Shown: in pieces, positions 1 through 12,500 of the stretch
Numbering within the stretch: position 1 is the stretch's first letter
How the letters are laid out: every line of letters begins with the position of its first letter
DNA from: Paramecium octaurelia
Lineage: Eukaryota; Ciliophora; Oligohymenophorea; Peniculida; Parameciidae
Reading direction: 5' to 3'
DNA length: 64,000 bases
NCBI GenBank assembly: GCA_905182995.1
Contig: CAJJDP010000150.1
Location: 124,001-188,000 of the forward strand
Position numbers and translations under genes: made by a program
The notes under the pieces: generated by a model
What the model was told of the DNA's origin: nothing
Seen by the model: the letters and a program-made list of their open reading frames with translations, nothing else
Databases searched by the model: none

Positions 1-1540
1 TACTCCATGTCCTAGATCAGAACATTGTTGAAATAGCGATTGATTTATAAAAAAGAAAAACTTTTCTGTTATTTTACTATTTGATTAATTTTAATATTCG
101 CTAATTAAATTAGCTATCTTTGCAATCCTTAATAATAATTTTATATAATAATCAAATAGTTCATAAATATGGGAATCCTCTAAAATTTTCATTTCCCTTA
201 TTTTATCCAAAATAATTCTAAAAATTGTTCTAGAACTATTGTCCTTATGGCTATTGCTACTGCGATTGCTATTATTAGGACAAGCTCATGAGTTCTACTT
301 TATAGAGGGCAACTTACATTAAATCAAGGCCTAGCTATTCTGTTAAACCATGAAATTTGAATCCATATGTTATGGTTGTCTTTAAAATTGATTGTTGCAT
401 TGTTTCTTCATATAACTATTATCATATTAGGAAATGTCTTGTTTGACTTATTACATAGTGGATAAATAGATACTTGATTGTAATTGCTGTTCTTGTTGTT
501 ATTAGGTTTTCATTATTTTTTCTAGAAAAGAATTATGTTCTTGGAGCTGCTTTTAATCCTTTTGCTGTCCAGGTTCTAATGTGGTTATTCAAATATCATA
601 CTGTTTTGATTCAATTGTTGAAGATTCAAGAGATTATTAAACTGCTGATCAATATGATTATCTTTTATTAATATCAATATTTACTTGGTTCTTGCTGGGG
701 GATTTGAGTCTGTGGTGGCACTTAGACACCGACGAGTTGTTGAACTGTTTATTGGTTTTAGGATTAATTCATATTTGTAATCAAGGTGGCTAATAAGTAA
801 GACAAGGTATCAATTTTTCTCTCGTCAGTCTCTCTGATTCGTTTGATTTCCTTAAGAAATTATTGAGTTTGGATGTCTTACTTGCCATAATAATTTATTT
901 TCATTGATCAGATGATCGTTTTGGGTCATGATTAAGATCAGGGCCTTCTGTAATTCGTGTTACTTTCCCTTAATGCCGAGCATTTCATTAAGAAAAAATT
1001 AATAATCATTTTTTAGTTTGGACATATCTACTTCCATTGAATTATTGGCTATTATAAATGACATATAAATTTACAATTCTAACTTGAATTTTAATTTCTT
1101 TCGTCAAACTACTCGACCTGTTCTCCTTACTTTCTCTTGATTTCACACAGTAAATGCCTTTGTGACATAGGAATTAATGATTACTTATTTCCTCTCTAAA
1201 AATATTTATGTCTAAATTCATTATCTCCCCCTTCATTTTTCATTTTATGAAAATCATACATATTCAATTATCTTACAAATGACGCATAATTATTATGCTT
1301 GAAGTGGTTAGGCAATACCTAGACTATTTTATGCAATAGTACTTTCTCAGCCAATTCATTAACATTTTTTACAACGAATGCTGTACCCTCCTCATTCCAT
1401 GATATAATTTCATTATAATCAGGATTCTAATTAATAAGTAGAGGTAATTTGTGTACTTCCAAAATGTCGTAGGTTTTAATTAAAAAAGAAGGAGTCGACG
1501 CCTTTTATTTAATATTATGTTCTTCTTTTGCTCTATCCAT
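1..1540 (-). CDS. heat shock transcription factor (HSF), 3' end beyond window
   Basis: HSF-type regulator that would bind heat-shock elements in the nucleus. The winged-helix DNA-binding domain (about residues 18-110) contains the hallmark SFVRQLNMYDFHK and ends in FQRGNKQ...IKRK. A heptad-rich oligomerisation segment follows (NDHLINENKLLWQEIKRI at about 150-190), then a Gln-rich tail with many TAA/TAG codons. Start ATG at 1538-1540. I place five introns of 26, 31, 23, 26 and 30 bp; with these, the coding sum to base 1 is exactly 468 codons and the frame is still open at the window edge. The last intron (30 bp, at 268-297) removes an in-frame TGA. The family assignment is very secure; the C-terminus is missing from this window. 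Confidence 0.95.
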
Positions 1541-1762
1541 AAAAAATAATTAAATATGATTTTTAGAAATTTCGATAAATCAAGGGATTGTTAGAATTTC
1601 TAAGAATAATCTTAATCTAAACTATTACTTTATATGCGCAATTTAGAATGTGCTGATTTCTGGATTTATTTATATCGAAAGAAAAGAAAAAGCATATAAA
1701 TATAATACTAATAAATTGCGAATTATTCTTTGCACAAAAACATAAACTTAATATTGTGTTTT

Positions 1763-3396
1763 TCACATAAACATTCCATAATTTCTAGCATAAGCCATGG
1801 GTGGTAACTTAGGATGTTCCTAAATGATTCATAGACCATAGCAAATACCACAGCATCGAATTGAATGAACTTGGGCTTCATTTCCCCTCCCTTGAATATA
1901 ATAAAAGCCCCCTTGTTTTTCATTTGATCACAATAATTCGGAGCAGAGAAAATGGTGATGACTCTCCCATCAGCCTCTACTTCATACCCTTGATCCTTCA
2001 TCTCATGCGACCTCACCAAGAGAGCTTTAATATAGTTAATAGAACTCTCATACATAATCCATTTTCATTCAAAAACTTATGAGCGATGTCAGGTCCAAAG
2101 GAGATAGAGATGCCCCTCTTGCTTGGATGTCTTCCATTCTACTTGATGGGATCACTCCACAACATATCAGCCATGGGACCCCCCTCTGGAATTTCTCTGA
2201 AACGATTCAATTTCTATAATTCACTGATAGTGACACCATCATTGGAGAACAATCCCTAGAAATAGTAAAGAGATCATCTTACTCCGTGAACAACCATCAC
2301 TTATTTGGATAGAGTGTAAGCCAATGGTAAATAGTTGAAAACAGTTTAGAACAACTCATAAACCTTGTCATCATACTTGTGTTTGACTTCCCCTTCAAAT
2401 CCATACAACTTGTTCATGTTCCTACTTTCGTGGTTTCCTCTGGTCAAATGCATGATGTCTGGATTGCATACCTTCCATGCAAACAGAGTCATCATGACTT
2501 CCACACTCCAAGACCCTCTGTCCACAAAGTCCCCATTGAATAGATAAGGTCTCTTCACGGAGGGATTTCCATTTATTTTAAATATGTTTAAGAGATCAAA
2601 GAATTGTCCATGAGTGTCTCCACAAACAGTAAACTCAAGATCTCTAGAAAATTATTATCTCAATCAATATTTACTTAGGAACATCATATTCCACTACGTT
2701 TTGTTGAGATTTCAATATTTCTCCTACCTTTTGTAATATCATGACTGCATATTTCTTATGCAATTTCTTTTGATCTTTATAATGATTCATCAAATTCTCA
2801 CACCTTGTCATAATCGAATAAGTGATACCATTCTGGTGTAACTTCACTGATATCTTTGTCAATTCTTGGTCCATCGTACCCTTGTTCAACAAAGATGTCA
2901 TTGATGTCGATGGGCTCACTTGATTCGTCTGGTCTTTCTATGGATTTTGCAAATTCTCGTTCATAGATTGCCTATTTGATTTATTTCAATTTAGCCTAAA
3001 TATCGGCATCTTTTCCAGAGGTGAGAGTGTCAGCCTATACAAATTAATCAATGTATTACTCTTTTGAATTCCTTTCTAGCGTCGTCGAACTTGCCCAATA
3101 ATAAATAAGCTGAACCCTTTCTGTAATAAGCCTTAATGAATCCAGAATCCTCCTTCAAAATCTCGTCTGCATCGATGATAGCGAGTCCATAGTTTTCCAT
3201 TTTGATGTGTGCAAATGCTCTATTTGAGAGACAGACAAGTCTTTGATTGCCTAGGAATTTATTAAGAATAATTATTACCAGCTGCCTTTTCAACAGCAGC
3301 AGTGTAGAGTTCAATGGCTTTTGGGAAGTTACTCAATTTGAATTGCTCATTTCCTAATTCTTTGAGTTTTTCAGCCTCAGGTGAATTTGAAATCAT
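1763..3396 (-). CDS. serine/threonine protein phosphatase 5 (PP5), TPR plus phosphatase
   Basis: Cytosolic and nuclear PPP-family phosphatase that, in the known family, docks on Hsp90 through its N-terminal TPRs. An N-terminal TPR block (starting [11 protein letters not shown]) spans about residues 1-125. The catalytic domain carries the PPP motifs [21 protein letters not shown] and SAPNYCD, and the protein ends in [13 protein letters not shown]. Seven short introns (25-37 bp) give 476 codons, close to the usual roughly 500. The start at 3394-3396 ([10 protein letters not shown]) was preferred over the upstream in-frame ATG at 3444 because the upstream stretch lacks TPR character. The last intron (29 bp) lies just before the C-terminal peptide. 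It sits upstream of, and on the same strand as, the HSF gene. Confidence 0.95.
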
Positions 3397-3605
3397 TAAT
3401 TCTAATGTGTAATATAAACAGAAATATTTAATATATTGAAACAATCTTTTTTATTAAATCCACCACATAAATAAAAAAGGAAATTAAAGGATCTAATTAA
3501 AATATTAGATTATAAAGATAATTAAAATATTAATATATAAAAAAGATGTTGTTGTTATTTTTGATTAAGTATTATTATGTAAATTTGGTTTAAATCACGA
3601 AAAGA

Positions 3606-6375
3606 ATGGCATTTTTTGGAAAGTCATCGAAGAGAAAGTAATAAACAATTAAAAAATTAAATAATTGTATGAATATTTATTCTTCCAGCCAACAAGATTA
3701 AATCGCCTCTCCTGACAATCTCAGTTAAATGAGTTGGAATAAAGTTCATTAGAGCAGTGAATAGGTTTTGGAAAAGTAAATCAATCCAGGTTATTAAATA
3801 AAGGTCGAAGAAAATACACAAAAAGAGACCACCACAGGATGTATAACAGAAATGGTTCTCGATTCAGAAAATATCAAGTTGCAAATTAGATATTTCTGAA
3901 TAGAACGATCTGGATTTAAGAGATTAGAATACTTACCAATTTGATTATCTAAAATTAGATTAGCATCTGCTATCCAAAAATTATCCCATCATTGTAAATA
4001 TGTCTGTATATGCTTAGATCGAAGATTTAAAGTCAAAAAAAAAATACTAAATTAAACCAATTTCAATCAAATCTGACATTATAGAAGTATACAATTTGGT
4101 GCAAATTATTTAGAAATTATTTTCATTAAATAATAAATTTATACTTACCCCTGAAAACATTTTCACCTATTCGGCTCAGACCCAAAAAATTGACGATTTG
4201 GCTAAAGAAATAAGTATTTCATCTCAAATTAATATTAGAAATCCTCCACATCTCCTTCTAATTACTAGTCTATTAGTATTGTCGTAAAACAATCCTCCAT
4301 TTCTTAGATGAATTGACAAACAAGCAAATTAAAACAATATTCTTAGATCTAATTTAAGGCTTGCTCTCTGCCCAAGAACACTAATTACTCTTAAAGCAAA
4401 TCACCTTAGATTCTATTTTATACCACGAAGATACCAAATCTTTCATATTGATTGATTACACTGAAGCTACAATCGGAAACAACATGCTTAATTTCTAAGA
4501 CTTAGGATTTTGCTTGGCCCAAATCTTACAGATCAAAAATCCTAGTTCCAACTCAAAGAATACTATTTAACCCATCAATTAAATTGAATGGTTACAAAAA
4601 AATAATGAAGATCATCTTTCTTCTGTGGCCTTGTCTTTGATTTTGAATGAAAAACCAATCGAAGAAATCGTGAATTTATTGTAATAGAATGATACCTGAT
4701 CCTCTAACTCAAAATACAGCTAATTCCCCCAAATTATTAATATTAATTATGTTGATCTTTCTCTAATTTCTGCATGTTTTTTCTCAGGAAATTACCTGGA
4801 CTAATTACTCCTTTGCTTTCCCGTAGTTTATTCCTTTAATCGCTGATAAAACTGTGTTTTCAAGAACATTCGAAGAATTTGGATAGATCTTGTATTCACA
4901 TTCTTAAAACTATGTAGAAATATCTCAATTGAATACAGCGGAGACTTGGATGAACCTATTTGCAATTTCGATTATCAAACCATGCTCTTTTAAAGATAAC
5001 CAGACACTTTGATAGCTTTGGTAACAGATCTGCAATAAATTGATATTGATAGTTTGAAATAAGAAGATATTCAGCAAGGATTTTCAGATGAACTAATTTC
5101 ATATGCAACAATAGATAGGAATCTCATCCTCTTGGAAAAAAACGGAACAATCCATCACCTATACTATAACGATGGTCCCACATTAACAAATTACACAGCC
5201 TATTAATTATCAATTAATTTAGGCGTAAACGAATATTCATAAGTTTTGGCGGATAACCAATCCTTTTACTATATTGACAGTGAGTAATTTGTGAAGTTCA
5301 ATATCAACAATGGTAGTTTGGAAGAAGCTAAAATACGCAGTTGGAATAAAGTGAATGGACATTTTAAGATATTTGTGAGACAAGAGTATGTTTACTTGAT
5401 CAATGGCATTTTTGGAATGAGTATTTATAAAATGCAAAATAACATCCTATTGCTAGTCAATAAATTGATGATCGAAGTAATAGTTACATCTCTAATTTAG
5501 GACATTTACTAAAACCTAGACATTACTAATCTGAATTTAGTTGATTACTCTATAGACAAGGAATACTTATATCTATTAGACCAAGAAAATGGAGTCAGAC
5601 GTTTTAACCTTGCGTCTATGCATATGGATAAGAAGTTCTTTATTAGTCAAAAGGGATGCAAGGTCATATCGGTTAAAAATAATCAAATCATCTTGATATA
5701 ATAGAATCAATTATTTTCAGAAGTGTATGAAGGCAGAATCTTCAATGATAGTTGGGTGTTGATTAGAAAGATGACTGCTACTAAGTAAATCATCAGGAAT
5801 ATCAAATAATTTGATAATTATGCTTTATTAATTAGTAATCCAACAAACAACATGTATCAGAAAAATCTGATTGACAATTTTAGCGAACCATATCTTTATA
5901 ATGGGTAATTAGTTAATGAAGTTATGTAGTAATAATTATTATTAAATGGAGTTTTTGGGATTGATTGAAATGGATACAGATTTTGTGGTTGGAATCTACA
6001 AATATGGTGTTGCTATATATTCAATATATGAAAAATCAGCCTAAATTTCTTGTTAAGCTAGACTGAGTTAATAAAATAGAGTCACTGTAAAATATAAATT
6101 ATATTTGATAGATTCGTCTGAATAGCACTAATTGCCTTAATAAAAATTAGTCAGACGTTTTCAATTATTGTCAATGTAGACTTGACTATGTATTTGACGT
6201 CCATGGAGTTCTGATGTCTCCTTATTAAGAAAATCTCTACATTTATTTTTGTGTTGTAGCGTTTTCAATAGTAGTGGCACTTTTTGTGGCTATATTCTTT
6301 ATAATTAGAAGGTATCAATTGAAGAAAGAGAAGATAGATCATATAAGAAAAAGTCGTAGGACTTTATCGTATTGA
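3606..6375 (+). CDS. putative type I membrane protein: kinase-like domain, propeller-like region, C-terminal TM
   Basis: Not a family I can name. The first half contains a stretch that aligns by eye with a protein-kinase C-lobe (LTNKQIKTIFLDLIQGLL, then ITLDSILYHEDTKSFILIDY), but the HRD and DFG motifs are not intact, so it would be a pseudokinase. The second half is a chain of short beta-type repeats (for example LILLEKNGTIHHLYY, NQSFYYIDSEQFVKFN) that resembles a beta-propeller. It ends with one hydrophobic segment (VVAFSIVVALFVAIFFII) and a basic tail, RRYQLKKEKIDH. The model needs introns of about 22, 39, 40 and 42 bp to remove TGA codons. The start could be 3606 or an upstream in-frame ATG at 3546. 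One gene or two fused readings cannot be fully separated by eye. Confidence 0.55.
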
Positions 6376-6590
6376 AATTAAACATATAAATATGGATTCT
6401 TTAGATTTATATTATTATAGCTGGTAGATTGTATTATTATTATGTTTTCTATGTCCATAAATTCTGTTACCCTTTATTGATTTTCTTAAGGATTAAGAGG
6501 TATTTAATAATGAAACAGGTCTATTACAAAGAGTGTCTTATATATATTTATATTAGATTCTCAAATAGTATTTATGATATAAATTTCTTA

Positions 6591-9500
6591 TCAATTTGTG
6601 GGCAACCAAGACATATCTTTTTCGAGTAACTTTTTTGCAATTTCTCTTTCTACATAATTTAATTCCTATTTCTACTACAAACATATGATAAAGAATAAAT
6701 ATGCTGACAACTTGTGTACCTTCTCTATGTGTTCTTGCCAACTTATGTTTCTAAAATATAATGTGTTTTTATACTTCTCGCGACATTAATAATAGGATAT
6801 GTTACAAATTTTACAAGATTTGTTCTTCTGATTTTTGGATAGTAGATTTTTATGAGAATATTGCCCTGTTATTATGCTTATGATTAATGCGAAACAAATG
6901 ATAAATACAACCAAAAAAAAGGATACCAAAAATATATAATTACCCCATTATTGATCAGGATAAACATCAACCTAACTAAAAGCACTCTACAACCTAAATC
7001 CATTTCCAAAAAATCTCAAGAAAATAGTAATGAATGGAAGTTCCACACTTTAATCCTCCTGAAAAACTGAAATATCCTCTACTAAAAAGGCCAAGAAGGC
7101 ATAACAATGAATTACAACCAATGCTAAATACAAAATCAGTATGATCTTGCCAATATTTACAAAAACAGATTCTAATACTTTTTTTAAACCCTATAATTTA
7201 TATGATTATTTACTTTCACCCTTGGAACTATGTCAAAAAGTAATAAGGAAATAAATGGAGATGCCAAAAATGACAATGCTGCCAATACCAAATAGCACAA
7301 ATGATACAAAAATGTTACATTAGTAATTTAGGCCAAAATTCTATTTTGGGTGAAATACTAATGCATTTTAATCTTCTTTCTTTGATTGGTCTTCTTAAGT
7401 CTTTATAAGTTAGGGTAAATATAATTTAGATTATCACTACCTTTGAATCCAAGAGAATCGTCTTCATAATTTTATTCTCTATAAAAGTTTACTCTAAATG
7501 CTATGTATGGCTATTAATTAATGATCTCTATTATCAATACAAATAATGACAGGAGTATTAAAATAATAGTTAAAATAATCACAATGATTTGAACTATTTA
7601 ATTCTTAAATGAATAAGTTTCAGATTGTCTTTCTAAATCAGCTAAATAGCATATATTTAACGTTAGAACAAGTAAATAATTAAAAGTCTTAATGAGATGA
7701 ATATTAATTGAAAACCAATTTAATTTTGGATACATCGATATATGTTGTCTAAAAATTACTTCCTTTTAAAAATAGTCTGACATGGTTTTTAATTACTCAT
7801 ATCTCCCTCTTCTCATTCTCAGCATTTTAGCCTTTTTTGTAGTTTGCTTTAATAAAAATGATGATTAAAATGGTAAGACAAAGTACTATAACTTTGTTTC
7901 ATCATTTCTTTTAATTTATATTTATCCAACATATTTACTAAAAAAATTAATAGCCTCTGCCATTTTCAAACACATGTTTTACTTAATAATATCCCTCTAA
8001 TTGTTTTGTTAAGCACCTTCCAACCAATTAATTGCTATTTCTTCTAATTTTTATTCCATCTTACTTCCTCTTTTTCCATGTGTTTCAATCACCATATCCT
8101 GTTCTTCGAACTTTTTAAAAGGAATGGCCTCTTCCAAGGTTTGTTTAACCTGTAATTTTTTGTTTGTTATCTTGTAAATGCTTTCCTTCAACTTGCTTTT
8201 TGGACTAGCCATATCTCCTAATAGAGATTATTATTTGTTTAGAATGATAGGAGATTTAACACTTGTAGATTTCTTTTTAACATTTATTTTTTGTTATTAC
8301 TTGTGCTCCTTGATTTCTAATGAAGTGATTACAGACTCATTTGATTGTAAGTACTCTCTCAAAAATTCTCGTCTTTTATCATCAAATGGTTGTTACTTGA
8401 CAAATTATTTCATACTCAAATAGATTCTTAAGAAATTGATATTTTGTTTCTAGTTCAAAGTTAAATCATGCATCTGATCTACAATCACTCTTTCTTTGAG
8501 TGTTTACCAATAATCCCTTTTGATTTCTCCCTTCCCCACCTTGTCAATTTTCTCACACAAGATGTTAAACAGTATGATCAAATCAAAGCAGATGGTAAAC
8601 ACTTCAAATTCCCCTGGGGCAATTAAATCATATTGGCATTTTAGATAAGTGCAATTAATATTGTCCACATGAGTACATTTCTACCCTTGAATTATAATCT
8701 AAAGCCTAGGAGCAAAGGTGTCATAAATTGTCAGTAGCTTTTCAAAAAGGATCTGAAAATTCAATTCAGTGTAACTTTAATGTAAATCCAATTGTACCAA
8801 TAAAAGTAGTTTTATTGTTGCTTTAAATAAGGTTCGATAATTATTGTCTTATAAATTATCAGCCAAAATATCATACTTAGGAGTGGTGATAACGAATTAT
8901 ATGATTTAGATTAAGGGTTTGTGATTAAATATTAAATTTTGGTTTTGAGGATTTCCTTCACAAAAATTATTTAAACATCTGAAAGATTCAGTATACAGTG
9001 TTAGTATATCAGTTTCTGTGCATATGTGAGTTAATTATGATCTATTGATATAATTAAAATAATTGGTAGTAAAATACAACACTTCTTCTGTTAGAGAAGA
9101 TTGATTTGCAGAATCTCCGAATTGAGAAGTTACATCTATGCATTGGATGAGTTTGCCTATGAGTCTCAAGATAGAAGCGATAATTTTAAAGAATTGTCCA
9201 AGCAATTAATTCTTCTCATTGCTTAGATCGGTCTTACTGATGAAGAGTCGATTGTCGTTGCTTGATGCACTCTATTTTATATGTTACTCCAAACTAAATA
9301 GTCTATCAACTTGGTTGAATGTGCGCGATATAAATTTATTGAACTACACCCAGCAGTCATTCTCGATGACAGTGGCTAATTGTTGTTTATTCATCTTTTA
9401 GATTTGTTCAAAAATAAACAGAGTTTTTTTAACTTTTTTAATACTCTTAATTGTGTATTCATTATCGCTTTCCTCTAAGTACATCATCAAAAAGGGTATT

Positions 9501-12500
9501 TGTTTGATACAAAAATGTAACAATCGATCTTTTTCAATAATACTCTACTCTCTTTGTAAGCATTCATAAATAATGTTCAGGGCTAATTATTTTTATTAGA
9601 TAGCCTCTTCCTTTAGCAATCTAGAAAATATATAAATAACTTCATCATCATTAGACAACTTCAAAAGGAACTGTTCCTGGATGTCATTAAATAAGGCTTT
9701 ATCCAGTCTATAAAAATTGTATGGATTGTCTGGATTGATCAACAACTCATACTGATAAATGAATTAGCCATAGGTTTGTTGTATGAACAGAGACTAGGTT
9801 AATCATAATTAATACTTCTTGTTGATAATTTTTTTATTGAATCTTCTTTTTTTACAATTCCTTAAGTTCCACTTTATTGTATTTGATTTTTTGGCTATCT
9901 AAATAGTTCATAAGTTTCTAGAAAAACTTGTCTATGAAAAAAATAGTAAATCAAATTTACTTATATCTAGTAGGTTTTTGGTGGAATCTCTTAGTTGCAT
10001 ATAGGATTCATAATATTTGGAAGCATCCTCGTAAGTCAGATACTTACTAATGTCTGGCAATGTCTTCGATAATTTGATTTAGATCAATTGCTAGAAGTGT
10101 TCATCCAAGATCTGATTGAACAAGTTACAAAATTTATCCTTGCCTATCAATTTATCTGGCGTGTTGACACTATATTGACCCTCTGAAATTAGTAATTCTG
10201 AATGAAATTGAAATTCTCCTCTGATTTTATCCATCATTTCATTGATTGTGAGATGCTTTTCCATCATATAACATCTTAGCTTCTCATAAAATTAGTTTAG
10301 GTTTTACTTTAACTCTTCCTAAGATGGCTTAGGCAATGCTTTCTATTTGTATTCTTTGATTTAGGTCTTGATAGCCCTCTGAGTCTTATATTCTTAGGCA
10401 TACTTGATGGTTTTGAAATTCTTTAAGTTGGATTCTAAGGGACATTGCATAAGACATTTGGATATATAATGTTATAGTTACGCCAAGTACACTCTATATT
10501 TTGGATATTGCAAAGTATTTTCAATTAGATTCAAGGTTTGTCTAGTATTCTCGAGTATTAATTTGATTAAAGCCAATGGTTCATAGAGGGAGTCTTCAGT
10601 AATTTGATTCATTTGTTCGATTTAGAGGATCTGCTAATTCGATTAGGTTTCTTAGATATTCCATTTACGATATTGTATCTCTAAAAATAGTTATTGTAAC
10701 AACATGAGTACTCCAAATTGAATATTCTACCAATTAGAAATCTTGAGGAAGTATTTCCAATATTCAGTATTGTCAAAAACAATTCTTTTCTATTCATTCA
10801 TCTGTTGGACTTGTTATTAAGCAGCATTTGTTTGATTGGGCATGCCAGGTGTAGTTGCTAATAAATTCTTTTTCTTTTCTTCAGTATCCTAAAACATCTT
10901 CTGTTTGATCATGTCTACTTACAATTTATCCTTTACGATTTTCTCCTTGTCTTCCTCAGTGTTGGTCTCGCATTACTTTAGTAATCCATCTAAATATTTG
11001 GGGTATGCCAATAGATCATTCAATAGCATAATTAACAGTTCTCTCATATCTGACATGGTGAATGTTTGTATCTATTGAATCTGAGTTATGTAGACCAATT
11101 TGATTAATTCAGATTTAATCAAATAAGATATGGCTGGATTGTGAATCATCTAATTAATTTGTTCAGTAAATAAAATGCCTTGGATCTATTGAATTCCCAA
11201 AGAATAATCCTTAATGACTTGAGCTGTCAACGCATTCGAAGCTGAGAAAATCTGAAATTCCATCCCATAAAACTGCTGCTCTTCCTTCTTGTTCTTAACG
11301 TCATTGAATTGCTTATAATATTATAGGTCATTGATATAACTAGGGATTTTGAATAGGTTACTCAGGATCTCTCTTTTTAAAGCATTCATGCGATCCTAAG
11401 AGAGTAATCTATTCTGCAGAATGGACAACAAGGCCTTATAAAATTGTTAACAAGTTCCTTTGTGTTCATGCATAGTGGCGAAAATGGATTTGATTAATTA
11501 CTGAAGTACAGTCCACTAATCATTGAGACTTTAACAGAAGACCCCAATCAACTTGGAGACCTTTAGATTACTGGAAGCTAACTGAATTATTGTAAATAGG
11601 TCCTCCTAGATTTCCGAGCAATTTAATCTATTATTCAATAGAAATAAACATAGGAATTTAATTGAGATTTGTTGAGTATCACTCTGTTCACGTTATGCCT
11701 TAATCAATCTCAATATTTATTTATGAACTCCTAGATTTCTTAGAATATTCTATGTTTTTGTTAATTTAAATGAATCCATTTTTATTTCCTTAATTCGATT
11801 GATCAATTTATTTAGTTGATTGTCGATTTCCCAATTTTTTTCATCCTTTTATTTCCCTCCTCCTTCCGAATTCTTCTTCTGAGAATCCTCCAATTGCTAG
11901 ATCTGAACTTCCAATCGAATAGGAGAGAATATTTGTCCAACCAAAGAATTACCAGTCAATTGCTAATACAACTCTAATTCGTCTCCATCTAAAATGATCT
12001 CTGCTTGTCTCAATTATGAGATCCACTGCTGATTGACTCCCTAATTCAAGGCTTCCTGACACAACCTAAAACCCTTACTCTAGAATAGATAATTGGAACA
12101 ATAAAATCCCAACAGATACCCTAACACCAAGTTCTTATTCTATCCTAATTGCATTCGCATAATGATCTCCCTAACTTCAGCGATCAACTTCTCCAGCGAT
12201 TATAAACAATAGGTTTGATAGGACCTCTAGAAATGTCTTAAGAATTCCTGAATTTACACATTCAACTGAATTGTGAAATACTATTTCATCAACAAACCAG
12301 CATTCGAAAATAGTTCATCTATCAAATCAACCAAACTCTATTGTTATAATGACTTTGCTGAAGCAATCAATTCATTCAGCCAATTCTCCTTCACTTCCAA
12401 GGCTTGCTTCTCTCTTTGAGACAAAAATGGCACAAAGATTTACAACATGGGCTTGACAATCGAACAAATCTGTTCTTCCGTTAAGTAGCCCAATTGTATT

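Noticed and set aside
286-288. TGA as the end of the HSF gene
   Set aside because: It lies inside a 30 bp GT-AG intron; coding text continues to the window edge in frame.
6391-6760. Possible small plus-strand membrane protein after the propeller gene
   Set aside because: It overlaps the diagnostic C-terminal zinc domain of the IP3-receptor gene on the minus strand and needs frame jumps.
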